DNA of 64,000 nt from Gammaproteobacteria bacterium (GTDB lineage Bacteria > Pseudomonadota > Gammaproteobacteria > Steroidobacterales > XN24), in contig JAHEFR010000003.1 in NCBI GenBank assembly GCA_024640085.1, positions 1 to 64,000 of the forward strand, in the 5' to 3' direction. The notes under the pieces are model-generated. The model was given only the letters and a program-made list of their open reading frames with translations. It ran no database searches and was not told where the DNA came from. Position numbers and translations under genes: made by a program. This document shows, piece after piece, positions 46,701 to 54,600 of the stretch; within the stretch, counting starts at the first letter, position 1; the number at the start of each line of letters is the position of its first letter.

Positions 46701-47374
46701 AAGCCATTCGTGTTATCGAAGGTGTGCGGTACAGGCGCCCCGCTATCCTCCCAATAAACGACATGACTCAAATAGGTCAGGTCGACGCCGGTGGCATTCA
46801 GGTCGTCCCAGATGGTGGTGCTGTGCAGGTCATTGGGTGACCCTTCGGTGTTGATGGCCGAGCCGGTCCCCGGGTCGAACAGTATCGGCATGGTCAGCGT
46901 GTAGGTGAAGGGCACCCCCACCGTCACGGTACCGGGTCCCGGCGGATTCGCCTTGTCGATCTTTTCGACCGGGATCAGCAGATTCTGGCAGTTCTGCTTG
47001 ATCTTGCTGGACGAACCGTTGGTGAACCAGATCTTATGGTCGTGGACAGCATCGCACGACATGTTGCCGGTGTGCACGACGTTGTCGAAGATAACCAGCC
47101 AGCGCTCATCGCTCTGGCCCGGCTGCGTAAGGAAGCTGAAGTTTGTCGTCAGTGGATTGTCGGCGGGGAAGTTCCGGACCGTGCAGTTGCTGTCTATCTG
47201 CACCTGGTCCGGAGGCGGCACGACGTCCCCGTCGATCACGCCGAAATACGGTGGATCGGAGCAATTCACGGCCTTCGCGGCCAGCGACGTACCTGTCAGC
47301 AGCACGAAAGCGAGCAACTGCAGCCACCTAAGGCTGCGGCTCGCGTCCGCTCTGTCGGTACTGCTGAAATTCAT
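40766..47374 (-). CDS. Giant DUF11-repeat surface protein
   Basis: A 2202-residue exported protein with a signal peptide (about 1-36, ending LAAKA). About eight or nine DUF11/isopeptide-type beta-sandwich repeats follow, recognisable by openings such as LTKSG, FEKSV, VEKTS and the pattern PGDTLRYTITIEN. Two SdrD B-like domains lie near 1580 (GTVWHDADFDR) and 2050 (GKVFDDANRNGIQDPGEAG). The last 100 residues look like a degenerate OmpA-type domain (FEPGTVEMRPQWKPRIGLLLNELRK). There is no LPXTG or PEP-CTERM anchor, so attachment is probably through the partner OmpA/barrel protein encoded next. GAGGG lies 5 nt before the ATG. Likely a long fibre or adhesin. Confidence 0.85.
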   Translation of the reverse strand: MNFSSTDRADASRSLRWLQLLAFVLLTGTSLAAKAVNCSDPPYFGVIDGDVVPPPDQVQIDSNCTVRNFPADNPLTTNFSFLTQPGQSDERWLVIFDNVVHTGNMSCDAVHDHKIWFTNGSSSKIKQNCQNLLIPVEKIDKANPPGPGTVTVGVPFTYTLTMPILFDPGTGSAINTEGSPNDLHSTTIWDDLNATGVDLTYLSHVVYWEDSGAPVPHTFDNTNGFLTFDNFPVIPAGDQVVVEITVILEDTPVNAPGTQFVNTAKWDFGRLIDGVFYEPLPGEWGISPPLTIAGPELTLTKSGPATMNLGELGQFTLDIQNTGNTEAWDATIVDRLPDGPSGGMCDFTPEVLGARVVASDGTPVPGKGPLAQGTDYLLSYDGAPACALALTMLTATAAMDPGERLVITYQTQLDADTQDGTTHTNVAGATEWFNGDSSVTGRVAYRRALTDGTVGVLDHQDAHTVNVALTGFLFEKSVANLTTGVSPTQTAAPGDTLRYTLRLQAIDSAFNGVVIQDDLGALNAGAVFVPGSLALVPGSLPPGANAGNTDPNGGTNGAGFLDVSNLHVQAGNEILIQFDITLATGLIDGTVVLNQADLIDTVKIADSDDPNINGQADPIVPGDEDPTQVLIEGEPPAALLKANTQATATIGETFSYRITVPSVPHTSPLHDVRVFDDLGVSAAGLEFVSVTKISGSGSWNPVNTGSATNLVIQDNGSGIDIPVGEQAVIEITVRLLDTSTNVAGLTFTNTATYSYNLLDDDPTTLRPGGPGASGPMTIVEPDLTLEKSGTTLMRDDTPGTFSLDVHNRGDSPAYALTIADVLPSTASGGMCDASPTQVTAQLFQADGVTPIGPALVPGTDFSVDFQGEPACSLTLSMLTAATVIGPDQRLIVTYQASLDADTQQNAILTNIAGATVWSSADPADSNDQAREYSRTLTDGTVGVLDHEDAHTVNVGVLRFEKTVVNVTRGDDPGTVASPGETLRYRLVVENVTDGEVNGFSIVDELDRLNGSPVFQPGTLNLITVPPGADASNTNAVGGASGTGVLDIRNLSLAGLGDSLLIEFEIELTPVISNGTVVLNQSQILANAALITVSDDPNVNGAADPYVDGDEDPTQILVESAPVFQVEKTSQYMTGDPNVLLAGETLRYIITIKNVGTDDATDAVLRDQVPANTTYVAGSTTLNGVSVADTASGLSPLSEGILVNAPEDATPGFLRADASETAGNVATVVFDVVVDADVADGTVISNQAFVSAVDGGVSDQPSDDPRTTTPDDPTRDVVGAFPLLFAAKDVVILADAGTPGIVDPGDVLRYTITIENSGSVAATAVVVQDDVPANTTYIADSTTLNGLAVGQPDAGVPPLAAGIDVSSTAMTPPLPDAGEGTIAAGETAVLQFDLRVNDGVPGGTVISNQALVASDQLPDLLTDGDGDPATGPEPTVVIVGDGQVLAISKQVAVVGGGAAFAGSQLEYTVRVTNVAAVPAYDVVITDDLEADTPGTLSYVDQSATMNGSAAGISVAGSALTADYFSVNGPLEPGDTVVLRFRAVIDPALAVGTPVTNTGVVTWNTPSQSASASVSLDVGGVVGVGTVNGTVWHDADFDRAPGAVERLLAGWSVDLYRDGQQVFSTFTDVDGAYRITGLAAYDSTGLVYELRFSAPDAGPRTASLGSGDSPFTNGPQRIADIVVTPGSNLQKLNLPIDPNGMVYDTIRRAPVAGATLTLLQGGAGAPLPANCFDDPVQQGQLTRGDGYYKFDLNFTDPACPSGGSYLIGITVPGSGYVDGYSQIIPPASDAGTNPFQVPTCPGSVDDAVPGTTAYCEVQASELAPPASVQARSSGTTYYVHLTLDDSQAPGSSQVFNNHIPIDPNLEGALGITKTTPSVNVSRGQLVPYTITVNNVLGVDLADLTIVDNYPAGFRYIEGSASVDGMPVEPVINGRELSWDGVGVSASNETRVQLLLGVGAGVGEGEFVNQAQVLNTFTAAPLSEVATATVRVVPDPTFDCTDVVGKVFDDANRNGIQDPGEAGLQGVRLVTARGLYATTDQHGRYHITCAVVPRENRGSNFILKLDDRTLPSGFRMSTDEVKVQRATRGKALKINYGASIHRVVGLDIADAVFEPGTVEMRPQWKPRIGLLLNELRKAPATLRLSYVADVENADLVDRRMKAVKQQIMDAWQELDCCYQLTIEPEVFWRLGGPPRQPELRTSQNR

Positions 47375-47444
47375 TTACGCCCTCGTTCCATCCAGCGACT
47401 CATCTCATCACCGGGGGGACCGAGGCAGCCCGTGCTGCAGACTG

Positions 47445-47537
47445 GATTCCGGCGGTCCCGCTGTCATGGGGCTTGTGGCCCTTTAGACCGGTGACTTTGC
47501 GTCGCCATCTTTCGATGGCTTTGCCTTTATCTGAATC
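47445..47537 (-). ncRNA. Cyclic di-GMP-I (GEMM-I) riboswitch, upstream of the DUF11 gene
   Basis: Read on the minus strand, the aptamer contains the class I c-di-GMP signature in order: GGCAAA, a P2 stem capped by GAAA, GACGCAAAG, CGGTCTAAAGGGC, a P3 stem, and AGCGGGACCGCCGG. P1 is GATTC (47537-47533) with GAATC (47449-47445). It lies about 70 nt before the DUF11 start. Just past the aptamer, ATCCAG (47447-47442), which shares bases with P1, can pair with CTGGAT (47395-47390) beside the ribosome-binding site, a plausible switching pair. A perfect GCAGC-ACGG-GCTGC hairpin lies between. Confidence 0.88.
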
Positions 47538-47545
47538 GCGTTGCT

Positions 47546-47551
47546 TCTATG
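47546..47551 (-). promoter_or_regulatory. -10 element before the 47.5 kb riboswitch
   Basis: CATAGA on the minus strand predicts a start near 47539, two bases before the aptamer P1 strand. The surrounding CCATAG-N10-ATTCAG is shared with the promoter at 57.47 kb. No good -35 is visible, which suggests an activator-dependent promoter. Confidence 0.45.
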
Positions 47552-47593
47552 GATCTGTCAGTTGATTACCTTGCTCGAATTGAGACCAATTCA

Positions 47594-49003
47594 CTACGCC
47601 GCCGGCAGGAAGTCGATCGGATAGAGGATCGTAATAGCCGGAACGTCCTTGGCGCCGAAGTCGAACGTCCGCACCCGGTCAAGCACCTGGGCCGAAAGTT
47701 GCGGTGCGTCCATATCGGATGCCTCCAGTTGGCACAGGGAAACGCTGCCGTCGGGCTCGATCTTGAGGCGCAACACCATCTGCCCCTTCAGGGTCGGGTC
47801 CTTGCGGAGTTCCCGGTTGTAGAGTCTGTACAACGCCGCCTTGTGACGGTCGAAGACGATCTGGATCTCCTCGTCGGTACGTCCCGCGCCGTGGCCGGCC
47901 GCCAGTGGCCGGTCCACGCCACCGCCAGGCCCGATGGAGCTGGCTACCTGTGTCAGCTGGACACCGGCCATGGCGCCGCCACCGCCGCCACCACCACCGA
48001 TGTCGCGGCTCAGCGAAGACAGGTTGATGCCGCCGCTGGATCCCGGTGCCTGGGTGGTCACCATATTCCGCTCCGGTTTGCCTGGAGTCGCCGCGCTGGC
48101 GGCGCTGATCCGGGCGTCATTGCCCAGCCTCGCCGAAGGCTTGCCGGCGGCCATATTGTTGAACTTCTCGCGGAAGGCCAGTATGCCTTTGGTCGCCGGT
48201 TTCTTTTCCTTGGTCATCCTGGGTGACGGCTCCGGTTCCGGACCCTGGGCCAGGACTGGCTCGTCGGTGGGCTTTACCGGCTCGTCGATGGGCTCGGGCT
48301 CGGGCTCAGTCTTGGGTTCCTCGGGCTTCGCCTCCTCGACTACAGGCGGTGGGGGCGGCAGGGGCCGCCGCTCCCGGACCAGGCGTGCCAGCCGCTCCGG
48401 CACTTCGATGACCTCCCACGGTTCCGCCAGCGGCAGATCGATCTGGGGAAGAATCAGTCCGATCAGCAGACCGACCAACACGGACGCAAGCAGACTCTTG
48501 CGGAACCGCTGGTCGTCCTCGCCACCCCGGGACCAGGGCATGACGGCCATACGTGCCGGCAGGGCACTGATCTCCCGTTCGACGATCCACTCCAGCTTGC
48601 GGCGCTCTTCCTGCTCCTGCGCGTCAAACAGATCCTCCTCCAGGATCTCGATCCCTTCCTCCTCCTGGCTGATTTTGTCGACGACAGCCTGCCGGCGGTC
48701 CGCGATCTCGTCGAGGCGCGCCTGGAATGCCTGCAGCTGTCTGCGCGCGCTCTCCATCAGCGCATCGCGCCGGGACGCATCGATTCGTTCGCCCCAGAAC
48801 AATTCGCCGCCGCCAAGCTCGTCGAGCCGATCCAGCGCATCACAAGCAGTGGTCAGCAGCTCGTGGTGCTGCTGTTCTTTCGAGAGCGCCTCCAGCTCGC
48901 CCTCCACGCCACGCAGTTCCTGGATCAGGGCGTCGAGCCTCCCGCGAGCCTGACCGAGGTCTTCCCGCAGCGCCTGCTGGTCTTGGGGTATTACAGTATT
49001 CAC
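47594..49003 (-). CDS. TonB-like energy transducer with AgmX/PglI C-terminal domain
   Basis: A 469-residue protein. Residues 1-150 are a cytoplasmic coiled coil, unusual for a TonB protein. One membrane helix lies at about 170-188, then a Pro/Glu-rich periplasmic stretch with PPPPPP (about 200-250), a Gly-rich linker, and a C-terminal domain (VFDRHKAALYRLYNRELRKDP, LKIEPDGSVS) of the AgmX/PglI type named from Myxococcus gliding proteins. It would link the ExbB/ExbD motor encoded just upstream to periplasmic or outer-membrane partners. The GTG start overlaps nothing and lacks a clear ribosome-binding site. It is the last gene of the 57.3-kb transcript before the second riboswitch. Confidence 0.85.
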   Translation of the reverse strand: MNTVIPQDQQALREDLGQARGRLDALIQELRGVEGELEALSKEQQHHELLTTACDALDRLDELGGGELFWGERIDASRRDALMESARRQLQAFQARLDEIADRRQAVVDKISQEEEGIEILEEDLFDAQEQEERRKLEWIVEREISALPARMAVMPWSRGGEDDQRFRKSLLASVLVGLLIGLILPQIDLPLAEPWEVIEVPERLARLVRERRPLPPPPPVVEEAKPEEPKTEPEPEPIDEPVKPTDEPVLAQGPEPEPSPRMTKEKKPATKGILAFREKFNNMAAGKPSARLGNDARISAASAATPGKPERNMVTTQAPGSSGGINLSSLSRDIGGGGGGGGAMAGVQLTQVASSIGPGGGVDRPLAAGHGAGRTDEEIQIVFDRHKAALYRLYNRELRKDPTLKGQMVLRLKIEPDGSVSLCQLEASDMDAPQLSAQVLDRVRTFDFGAKDVPAITILYPIDFLPAA

Positions 49004-49012
49004 GGCATCACA

Positions 49013-49516
49013 CTATGTCTGAATGGCTTCCGGCGCCTTCTGGATCACGGCCAGTGAGATCCTGGCGTAGCCCTGGGCGGTACAGGTAGACATCACCTTC
49101 TTGACAACGTTAAAGGGCACCGACTTGTCCGCCAGGATAGTCACCTCCTGACTTTCAGCGACCCGCATGGTATTGCTGCCGATCACATTCTCGCTAAGTT
49201 CGGCCAACCGCTGGCTAATGGGCTCGATGTCCTGCCCCTCCATGGCCTGTATGTCTTCGACGCGCGCGACCGCTTCACCCTGAACCGTAACCTCCGTCGC
49301 GCTGACAAATATCACGACTGTCTCCCGTGGCTTGGACTCGACGGTCGAATCGGGCAACGTGATTCGTTTGGGTGTCTCCAACACCTCGGTGGTGGCGGAG
49401 TTCACCAGAAGGAAGAACACCAGGATCGTGAACACGTCCATCAGAGACGTGAGATTCATCTTGCTGATCTTCGTCCGATTGCGGTTCATCCGCTTGATTC
49501 TGCGAGTGTTCTTCAT
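49013..49516 (-). CDS. ExbD/TolR-type motor subunit with intact Asp
   Basis: A 167-residue protein with a short basic cytoplasmic tail, one membrane helix (NLTSLMDVFTILVFFLL) carrying the conserved Asp at residue 27, then a periplasmic domain. In ExbD, TolR and AglQ this Asp is part of the proton path. It is the second of two ExbD-type genes after the ExbB/TolQ gene, the arrangement of aglRQS in Myxococcus. Its ATG overlaps the stop of the first ExbD gene. Confidence 0.93.
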   Translation of the reverse strand: MKNTRRIKRMNRNRTKISKMNLTSLMDVFTILVFFLLVNSATTEVLETPKRITLPDSTVESKPRETVVIFVSATEVTVQGEAVARVEDIQAMEGQDIEPISQRLAELSENVIGSNTMRVAESQEVTILADKSVPFNVVKKVMSTCTAQGYARISLAVIQKAPEAIQT

Positions 49517-50004
49517 GGCGCATCTCCGATGGAAATGTCCGTGAACAGGGCGACCCGCTCGATCTCCTCCGGATTCTCGCCGGGTAGGTCGACGCTCCTT
49601 ACGGCATCCATGACCTTGATCAGATAGTCGTACTCGATATCCGGCTCCAGCAGGACCGAAGCGTCCTCCTTGTCCGGGTAGTCTCGCTTCAGGGAGACCA
49701 GATACTCGGACAGGGTCTCGAAGTCGTACCCGTCGTCGGCATTCGGTATGGCGGCGATCACCTCCTTGCCGTTGGTGATCTCCAGCCCCTGGTCACGGAC
49801 GATGACTTCCACCCGGAAACCGGGATCGGCAGGCGTACTCGCGCTGTTCGCGCTGGGAAGGCTCAGCTCGACGATGGTGATCCTGGAAAACACCGCCGTA
49901 ATCAACAGAAACGGCACCAACACCACCATCAGGTTGAGGAATGTGGTCATGTCCAGCTCGGCCGGCTCTTTGGTGCGCCGCCTGTAGTGGTGTTGCCTGG
50001 CCAT
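49513..50004 (-). CDS. ExbD/TolR-type motor subunit with Asn in place of the helix Asp
   Basis: A 163-residue protein with the ExbD layout: basic N-terminus, membrane helix and periplasmic domain. The helix reads DMTTFLNLMVVLVPFLL; aligning it with NLTSLMDVFTIL of the neighbouring ExbD puts Asn24 where the proton-carrying Asp is normally found. Asp18 lies just outside the helix. The periplasmic part contains ITNGKEVIA and an acidic stretch. It lies 4 bp after the ExbB/TolQ gene and overlaps the next ExbD gene. It may be a structural rather than conducting partner. Confidence 0.9.
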   Translation of the reverse strand: MARQHHYRRRTKEPAELDMTTFLNLMVVLVPFLLITAVFSRITIVELSLPSANSASTPADPGFRVEVIVRDQGLEITNGKEVIAAIPNADDGYDFETLSEYLVSLKRDYPDKEDASVLLEPDIEYDYLIKVMDAVRSVDLPGENPEEIERVALFTDISIGDAP

Positions 50005-50008
50005 TGCC

Positions 50009-50659
50009 TTATACCTCGACCTGCCGCTTGGCCTTCGCCGAGATCACGTTGAGCGCCTTCACGGAGGCCATCTCCAGACTATCGACGATGGCACCGGTCT
50101 TGGCGGTGAGAATCGTATGCGTTACCAGCAGCGGGATGGCCACCATCAGACCGAACGCCGTGGTGTTCATGGCCACGGAAATGCTGGCCGACAACAGGTC
50201 CGCCTTCTCGGCGGGATTTGCATTGGCCACCGCGGTAAACGCCTGGATCAGGCCCATGATGGTGCCCAGCAGGCCCAGAAGAGTCGCGATGCTGGACGCC
50301 AACGCAACATACGGCGTCCGTTTCTCGAGCTGAGGGATGATCTCCATCATGCTCTCTTCCATGGCTATCTCGATATCTTCCCGACGCCGGACCGCACCCT
50401 GCCTCGCCAGCCCCATTCCGAGAAGCTGGGAGACCGTGGACTGGTCCTTGGTCGTCATTTCCCGAGCCTTGTCGAACTCTCCTTTCATCAATGCGGGCTG
50501 GATCTTGCTCCAGCTGCTCTGGTTTTCATTGGTAACCGAATTGAGGGTGATAAACCGCTCTACGGCAATCGCAGTCCCGACCGCGAAAACGATCAGGATC
50601 GGATACATAAACGGGCCTCCCGTAACGAAGAACCCTACGAGTGAATACAAACTGTCCAT
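50009..50659 (-). CDS. MotA/TolQ/ExbB proton channel family protein
   Basis: A 216-residue inner-membrane protein with three helices (about 10-30, 118-140, 160-185) and the family core ASSIATLLGLLGTIMGLIQAF, then AMNTTAFGLMVAIPLLV. With the two ExbD-type proteins encoded next, it would form a proton-driven motor as TolQR, ExbBD or AglRQS do. AGGAGG lies 8 nt before the ATG at 50659, the strongest ribosome-binding site in the operon, fitting a subunit needed in excess. A GTG at 50665 is too close to that site. Confidence 0.94.
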   Translation of the reverse strand: MDSLYSLVGFFVTGGPFMYPILIVFAVGTAIAVERFITLNSVTNENQSSWSKIQPALMKGEFDKAREMTTKDQSTVSQLLGMGLARQGAVRRREDIEIAMEESMMEIIPQLEKRTPYVALASSIATLLGLLGTIMGLIQAFTAVANANPAEKADLLSASISVAMNTTAFGLMVAIPLLVTHTILTAKTGAIVDSLEMASVKALNVISAKAKRQVEV

Positions 50660-50714
50660 GACCACATCCTCCTGAACATTGCCTGTGAGTTGCCTTGCGG
50701 CTCCAAAAAGGGTC

Positions 50715-51044
50715 TCACTCCGCCCTTATCCGGTAGTACTCCAGCCTTCGCATGAAAACCTCCTTGTCGACAGGCTGGGGTCCGTCGTCAAGAAGCCTCG
50801 ATACATCGAGCCTTGCAGCGAGCTCGGAGCTCTTCCAGGGCACGATGACAAGAGACTTGGGCGCCTCGTGGTCACCCACGATCGACATGCCTGACAGCTG
50901 CTTCTCGCCGGCTTCCGGCGTCTCCCCGGCGGGGACCGATGCCGCGGCCAACAACTGTTTCTCATCAGCCTGCGGCGTGTCCTCGGCGAGGACCGAGACA
51001 GTAGCCAGCAGTAGCGAAATTCCGATGACGAGCTTGCTCGACAT
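50715..51044 (-). CDS. Small exported protein
   Basis: A 109-residue protein with a clear signal peptide (MSSKLVIGISLLLATVSVLA, cleaved before EDTPQ), then a Glu/Ala/Pro-rich linker with a repeated DTPQADEKQL / ETPEAGEKQL, and a short C-terminal segment (KSLVIVPWKSSEL ... VDKEVFMRRLEYYRIRAE). I know no family. TAGGAG lies 6 nt before the ATG. It lies between the TPR lipoprotein gene and the motor genes, 8 bp from the former, so it is likely a periplasmic accessory of the motor. Confidence 0.75.
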   Translation of the reverse strand: MSSKLVIGISLLLATVSVLAEDTPQADEKQLLAAASVPAGETPEAGEKQLSGMSIVGDHEAPKSLVIVPWKSSELAARLDVSRLLDDGPQPVDKEVFMRRLEYYRIRAE

Positions 51045-51052
51045 GATTGCTC

Positions 51053-51691
51053 CTACTGCCCCGTCCGATTGCGGAGATCCGCCACCCACATGGCGGCCTC
51101 CTTATCGTCCGGGACCTCTTCGCTATACAACTCGTAGTTCTCGATCGCACAGGCTGTGTCTGCGAGATACATGTCGCAAAGGATCGCGAGATTCAGCCTG
51201 GCGAAATGGAAATCCGGATGAATTTTCAACGCCCTCTCGTAGCTGGCCCGTGCCTCCTCGAAACGTCCGGACTTGCGGTAGACCATCCCCAGCTCGTTGT
51301 AAGCCACGGGGTGACGGGGATTGAGCTCCAAGGCTTTCTTGATGTTCGCCTCCGCGGATGCCAGATCGCCCACGCGGCTATAGGCGATGCCCAGATTGAT
51401 ATAGGCGGCAGTCGCGTCCGGTACGCTGTCCGCGACCTGCTGGAGCAGGGCGATTCCCTCCTGGTATCGCTCCTGGCGAAGCAGCTGCATGGCGTCGTCA
51501 AACTCGCTCCGCTCTTCACTGCTGATACGGACGTCCTCGACAATGGTGAATCCACCGTCGCTGCCGGTTTCTGACTGCGCGGGACGCGTAGGTCCTGTCG
51601 CCGAGCAGGCGGCCAGCAACAGGACCCCCGGCAGCATCAGCATGGATGCCGCGACTCGAACTCTGCACAGTTTGCTGGAGTGATCTCGCAT
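51053..51691 (-). CDS. TPR lipoprotein
   Basis: A 212-residue lipoprotein. The signal peptide ends in the lipobox LLAAC (Cys about 29). The mature part has three to four TPRs (AAYINLGIAYSRVGDLASA, PVAYNELGMVYRKSGRFEEA, DFHFARLNLAILCDMYLAD). TPRs bind partner proteins; the layout recalls PilF/PilW pilotins and the TPR parts of Glt complexes. The residue after the Cys is Ser, not Asp, which favours the outer membrane. Two bases separate it from the upstream TPR gene. Confidence 0.87.
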   Translation of the reverse strand: MRDHSSKLCRVRVAASMLMLPGVLLLAACSATGPTRPAQSETGSDGGFTIVEDVRISSEERSEFDDAMQLLRQERYQEGIALLQQVADSVPDATAAYINLGIAYSRVGDLASAEANIKKALELNPRHPVAYNELGMVYRKSGRFEEARASYERALKIHPDFHFARLNLAILCDMYLADTACAIENYELYSEEVPDDKEAAMWVADLRNRTGQ

Positions 51692-51693
51692 GA

Positions 51694-54600
51694 CTATCCC
51701 GTTGCAGCCGCAGGTGCGGGTGCCTCCTGTTTCGTTTGCGATGAATCCTCGCTGCCATCCTGGGTAGCGGAATCCTTCGGTGCCGCATTTTGTTCGCCGG
51801 CCTGGCCACCTTCCGTCAGGGCGGATGCCCCAGGGGATCTGTAGGCGTAGGTGTCTATCGAGTCGAGGAAGCCGGTGCTAATTTCAAACTTCGCGTAACG
51901 GCCCGGCATGAGGTCCGCAAGCTCGTCCAGACTCTTCTCGATCCACGGGTTGAACACTCCATTGGCCAATAGCTCCAGATTCTTTTCGTGGACCTCTATG
52001 GCGCGTTCCTCGAATGGAAATGCCTCTTCCTCGATCATCATCTCGTAATCCTGCAACTCGTCCGCGCTCAGGTCTGCCGGGCGCTCGGAGTCGATCAGGG
52101 ACTGGCTGAACTCGTAGTAGACCTCCGCGATGTAGAAGGTTGCCGCGGCGGTGACCTCGCCGTCCTCGTAGTCGACGAGGGCTTCGAGAGCAGCGAGTGC
52201 TTCGTCCATGCGGGCCTGCTTGTCCTGGAGGCTCTGTTCGAACGGCTGGACCAGGCGAACCTCGTCGAAGCGGGCATAGAGATCCTGGGCCAGCACCAGC
52301 CCTGCACGGGCAGCGAGGTACCGGGTACGCGGAGTGCGGGCCTCTCCGGCGGCGGCATCGATGTCGACGATGGCCTGGAGTTGTTCGCGATAGCCGTCCA
52401 GGTCGCTGGCCGCCTCATACATTCCGGCGACCTTGTGGCGGGTTTCGACAGCTGTCTCGACTGGCTCGGGATACTGGTCTACGTAACGCAGATAGACGTC
52501 CAGCGCCCGATCCTTGACGCCGGACTCATCGTACAGGTCACCCGCCAGCAGCAAGGACTCGCGGCCGAGTTCGGGGTCCTCGGCCTCTTCCGCGACGCGT
52601 TCGTATTCTTCTGCAGCACGGGCACTCTGGCCGTCCTCACGATATATGTAGGCGATCTGCCGGGTGGCGTCGCGATTTAGCTCGTTTTCGGGGAAGGTTT
52701 TCCGGAAGTCATCCAGTACTGCTGCCGCGCCACTCCAGTCCTCGAGTCGCATCAACGCGGCGCCCGCATCGTACTCTGCCGCCGGCCGGATCTCGGATGT
52801 CGGCGCTACTTGCGTGATGCGCAGGAAATGGTCGGCGGCAGCCCGGAAGTCCTCAAGCTGGTTGGCCTGTTCGCCCTGCTTGTAAATCGCCGCAGCCAGG
52901 TTATCGACGATAGCCTGCCGAGACTCGTCGTCAACGGGCGTCATTTCGAGCACGCGGCTGTAAGCGTATTCGGCTTCGGGATAGCGCGCGATATCCATGG
53001 ATGAGTGCGCGATAACGGCCCAGGCGGCGCGGTGGATCACCGGGTCAGCCTGAGGGTACTGGTCGACGAGGCGGTGCCCATTGGCAATCGCGGACTCGAA
53101 CTCCTTCATGTCGTAGAGATCGTCCACGGCTGCACCGAGGACCACGTCTGCATTCTCGTGCTCCGGGAATACATCCACGAACCGTAGCGTGCTGTTCACG
53201 GCATCACGTCTCACCACCGATCGTTCCGCGCCTGTGGCCACGTTCTCGTGCTCCCGGTGCGAATATATGGCTGCGTAACCGGCAGCCGCCGCCTGCTCGT
53301 GGGTCCCGTAGCCGTAAGCCGTACGTTCGTATTCCAGCGCTGCCTCTCCAAAGTCCTCGTTCTCCAGCAAGAGATCCGCGAGCTGATAGTTGATACCCGG
53401 TGTCTCCGCGTCCTGCGGGAAGGATTCCAGATACTCGTGATACCAACGCAATGCCTCCTGGTAGTTGGTCGGTTTCTCCTCCGCCAACTCCTCTACCTGA
53501 TACAAGGCGTGGTAGTGATGCGCCAGGTCCTCGAGATTGTTCTTGAGGTAATCCAGCACCTCGGGATCTTCTGCCGTGTCGTGGTGCTGCCAGTATTCAG
53601 ACTGCAGACCATAGTTGGCGGCGAAATCCCTTTTCGATTCCAGAACCAGCTTTGGAAATCCGCCAGCGTCGAAGATCTCCACCACTCTCATGCTGAAGTG
53701 TGGGGACGACTTGTGAAGCGGGTAAAGACGGATAAATGCCTTATAGGCCTTTGCGGCGTCGTCGTAACGCAACTTCTCGAAATAGAAGTCGCCCAGGTGA
53801 CTGTAGATCCGGTCCTCGTAACTGCGGTGGCCGTTGGCGGCGAAGTACTCGTCCACGACGTCGGGACCGCCCAGGTTGGAGAAACTCAGGCTGATGACGC
53901 GATAGGTGTCTGCTACCCGGCGCTCCTCGGCCTCCTCCTGCTCCTGGTCGAAGTCATAGCCCTGGGAGAGCTTGTAATCCAGCAGCGCAACATACTGGTG
54001 CACCGCCTCCTCGTGGAATTGCTGCTTGTATAGAGTCCAGCCCAGCTTGTACAAGGCGAGTTCGTAATATTCAGAACCTTCGCCCATGGTGACGATAGCC
54101 GAGTAGGCCGTCTCGGCGTCCAGGTACTTCTTTCTGGTAAAAAAGTACTCGGCGCGCCTGAACTGGACCTCGTCGAAGTACTTCGAGTAGGGGTGCCGGG
54201 ACACCAGCTCGTCCATCACCGACATGGCATCGTCGGGCCTGCCCAGTTCGTCGTAAGCGCGGGCCTTCTGGTAAAGGACGCCGTCGTTGTGTTCGTAGTC
54301 CGGATAGGCGGCAAGGATTCGGTCGTACAGTTCGATAGCTTCCAGGGGACCGGCCCATTCGGGCTTCTCCTCGCCGGCCGGCAACTGGACATCGGCCTCG
54401 TCGGCTCCCGCAAGTGGCTCCAGCTCGCCGCCCGCACGCAGTTCGAATTCCTGATCGGATTCGACGTCTTCGCCCTTGACGTCGGGAGCCGACTGCTGCC
54501 CGTCATCACCGGTGGATCGCGCGGCCCGGATCTGACCGGACTCCGGAGTGGGCAGCTCCACCAGTTTCCCGTCGCCGATGATTCCGTATTCCTTTTCGAT

